Origin: Chloroflexota bacterium
Lineage (GTDB): Bacteria; Chloroflexota; Dehalococcoidia; SHYM01
NCBI GenBank assembly: GCA_016199375.1
Contig: JACQGV010000065.1
Location: 1-5,003 of the forward strand
DNA: 5,003 bases
Reading direction: 5' to 3'
How positions within the stretch are numbered: position 1 is the stretch's first letter; each line of letters begins with the position of its first letter. Positions 3,924 to 5,003 of this stretch are shown here, one piece after another. The position numbers and the translations under genes were made by a program. Below the pieces are notes generated by a model. That model was not told the origin of the DNA. It searched no databases and saw nothing but the letters and a program-made list of their open reading frames with translations.

Positions 3924-5003
3924 CTAGGGCGGGCTTACTCGGTTATCTGTCCGCTCCTCCGTTTGCCCCTTCGGCAAGCTCAGGGCAGGCTCGGGGCCTG
4001 TCACCGAGCTGATGCCCTTCCGCCGGCGCAGCAGCAGCCCCAGCGAGACCACACCGACGGCGACCCCGAACCACAGGGTGCAGAGCCGCACGATGAGGCT
4101 GGCGGCGGCGGCGGGGCCTCGTCCCAGGCCGAACAGCGCCTGCGACAGCCCCGCGATGCTGAAGTCCACCGCGCCCAATCCGCCCGGCAGCGGCACCAGC
4201 GAGCCAACCAGGGTGGACAGCGCCAGGATGAAGACGCTCTGGGCGAAGGCCGTCCAGCCCGGCTCGACGCCCAGGCCGATGTAGACCAGGTAGGTGGCGA
4301 TTCCCTCGCCCATCCAGGAGACCACGCCCAGCGCCGTCGCTAGCAGGAGGGCGCGCAGCCCGAAGAGGGCCGAGGAGCTGGCGTAGAACTGGTCGAGGAA
4401 GTCGGCGTACCCGCGCAGGAGGGGCGCGCGCTTCAGCAGCCGCAGCAAGAGCAGGGCCAGGGGCCGGTAGCGCAGGGCGAGGACGAGGGCCGCCGCCAGC
4501 GCCAGGAAGGCGAGCACCCAGGCCCAGCCCTGTCGCACCGAGGCCAGGCCCAGGAGCGCCAGCAGGGCCAGCGCCAGCCCGTCGGTGAGCCGCTCAGCGA
4601 TGATGATGGGCGCCGAGCGCCCCATTGGAGTGCCCAGCGCCTCGCGCAAGAAATAGCTCTTGATCCACTCGCCCATCTTCGCTGGGGTGATGACCATGAA
4701 GAGCCCGGCCCAGTAGATGTTCAGGCTGTCGGCCAGGCTCAGGCTTCGTCCTGAGCTTGCCGAACGGCCGGCCAGGGCTCGTGGTTCGACAGTCTCACCA
4801 CGAGCGGGTAGCGCACCAGGAGCGGCAGCTCTCCCCGTTCGCCGTGAGCTTGCCGAAGGGCGCGCGCCGATGAGGCGCAGGTAGTACTCCCACTTGACGA
4901 AGCGGACGAGGTAGTTGAACAGCGTCAGGGCCAGGATGGTGGGCACCAGGGTCCAGCGGAAGCTGGTGAGGGCCGCGCCCAGGCGGGAGAAGTCGCCGTA
5001 GGC
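3924..5003 (-). CDS. Flippase-like LPG_synthase_TM (UPF0104) membrane protein, 5' end off-window
   Basis: The frame stays open to the right edge, so the start is missing; 359 residues are visible. The protein is polytopic and matches the lysylphosphatidylglycerol synthase transmembrane-domain family (PF03706-like). Numbered from the edge, features include RFVKWEYYLRLIG (35-47), AGLFMVITPAKMGEW (99-113), AERLTDGLAL (136-145), and the hallmark VPLPGGLGAVD (270-280) in the second half. Family members are thought to move or modify membrane lipids or lipid-linked sugars. The C-terminal aminoacyl-transferase domain of MprF is absent, so it is not a full LPG synthase. Two abnormalities stand out. 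Residues 48-87 are an Arg/Ala/Ser-rich insertion encoded by palindromic repeats. The last 24 or so residues (about 336-359) are a repeat-derived tail containing ALSLPKG. Both stay in frame. Confidence 0.88.
   Translation of the reverse strand, partial: AYGDFSRLGAALTSFRWTLVPTILALTLFNYLVRFVKWEYYLRLIGARPSASSRRTGRAAAPGALPARGETVEPRALAGRSASSGRSLSLADSLNIYWAGLFMVITPAKMGEWIKSYFLREALGTPMGRSAPIIIAERLTDGLALALLALLGLASVRQGWAWVLAFLALAAALVLALRYRPLALLLLRLLKRAPLLRGYADFLDQFYASSSALFGLRALLLATALGVVSWMGEGIATYLVYIGLGVEPGWTAFAQSVFILALSTLVGSLVPLPGGLGAVDFSIAGLSQALFGLGRGPAAAASLIVRLCTLWFGVAVGVVSLGLLLRRRKGISSVTGPEPALSLPKGQTEERTDNRVSPP
3970..3992 (-). repeat. Repeat copy encoding the C-terminal tail of the flippase-like protein
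   Basis: TTCGGCAAGCTCA plus GGGCAGGCTC matches 2546-2568 at 21 of 23 positions. Read on the gene strand it encodes residues 338-345 (EPALSLPK), past the last membrane span and its basic RRRK end. Peptides like ALSLPKG are, from general knowledge, common in predicted proteins of environmental bacteria carrying this repeat. The native stop was probably nearer the RRRK motif. Confidence 0.75.
4745..4860. repeat. Cluster of three palindromic repeat units inside the flippase-like gene
   Basis: Three copies lie within 116 bp. Unit A (4745-4767) carries TGAGCTTGCCGAA. Unit B (4777-4805) is a perfect 9-bp palindrome, GCTCGTGGT/ACCACGAGC, around TCGACAGTCTC. Unit C (4835-4860) carries TGAGCTTGCCGAA in the same orientation as A. 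On the gene strand A and C encode the similar peptides RSASS and PSASS. The cluster interrupts an otherwise normal family sequence and is close to a multiple of three in length, so the frame survives. Confidence 0.85.

Noticed and set aside
3764..3925. GCGCT flanks as a definite target site duplication
   Set aside because: The left copy is separated from the terminal inverted repeat by 5 nt while the right copy abuts it, and a 5-nt match can occur by chance. It is kept only as a possibility.
3743..4343. Plus-strand frames spanning the MITE-like element and the end of the flippase-like gene
   Set aside because: They translate hairpin repeats and the antisense of a clear membrane-protein gene, with no recognisable domain or ribosome binding site.
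3924..5003. Full MprF lysylphosphatidylglycerol synthase
   Set aside because: The frame ends soon after the last membrane span and lacks the C-terminal aminoacyl-transferase domain, so only the flippase-like domain is supported.

Overview
The window is GC-rich DNA with strongly GC-biased third codon positions, so open frames run on the antisense of every real gene. The content is chromosomal and housekeeping-like. My best guess is an uncultured Chloroflexota (Dehalococcoidia-like) or similarly GC-rich environmental bacterium. This rests on the ProA and DUF2277 sequences, the gene style and the abundant short palindromic repeats. It is inference, not proof.

Layout. At the left edge (3-31, minus strand) is a near-consensus sigma-70 promoter firing out of the window, so an unseen divergent gene probably lies to the left. 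Positions 32-308 are non-coding and hold a pair of inverted palindromic repeats, a 10-bp direct repeat and a possible proA promoter. A rightward cluster follows: proA (309-1595, proline biosynthesis), a 111-aa acidic protein of unknown function overlapping it by 4 nt (1592-1927), a DUF2277 small protein (1980-2186), and a 31-aa single-span membrane peptide (2307-2402). A convergent intergenic region (2403-2647) is filled by a hairpin-rich, MITE-like element. Two leftward genes occupy the right half. One is a membrane-anchored alpha/beta hydrolase (2648-3727). The other is a flippase-like LPG_synthase_TM/UPF0104 integral membrane protein (3924 to beyond 5003, start off-window). A second hairpin-rich element with perfect 13-bp terminal inverted repeats lies between them.

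The genes do not form one pathway: proA is central metabolism, and the two leftward genes act at the cell envelope. proB is not directly upstream of proA here.

The most distinctive feature is repeats. A 13-nt core (TTCGRCARGCTCA, either strand) occurs eight times plus two partial copies. Four copies form palindromes with a fixed 11-nt centre and different, mostly self-complementary arms. The repeats sit between genes, inside another repeat element, and twice inside the flippase-like gene. There they add about 39 in-frame residues in the N-terminal part and a low-complexity C-terminal tail. I found no defence system, CRISPR array, RNA gene or transposase.
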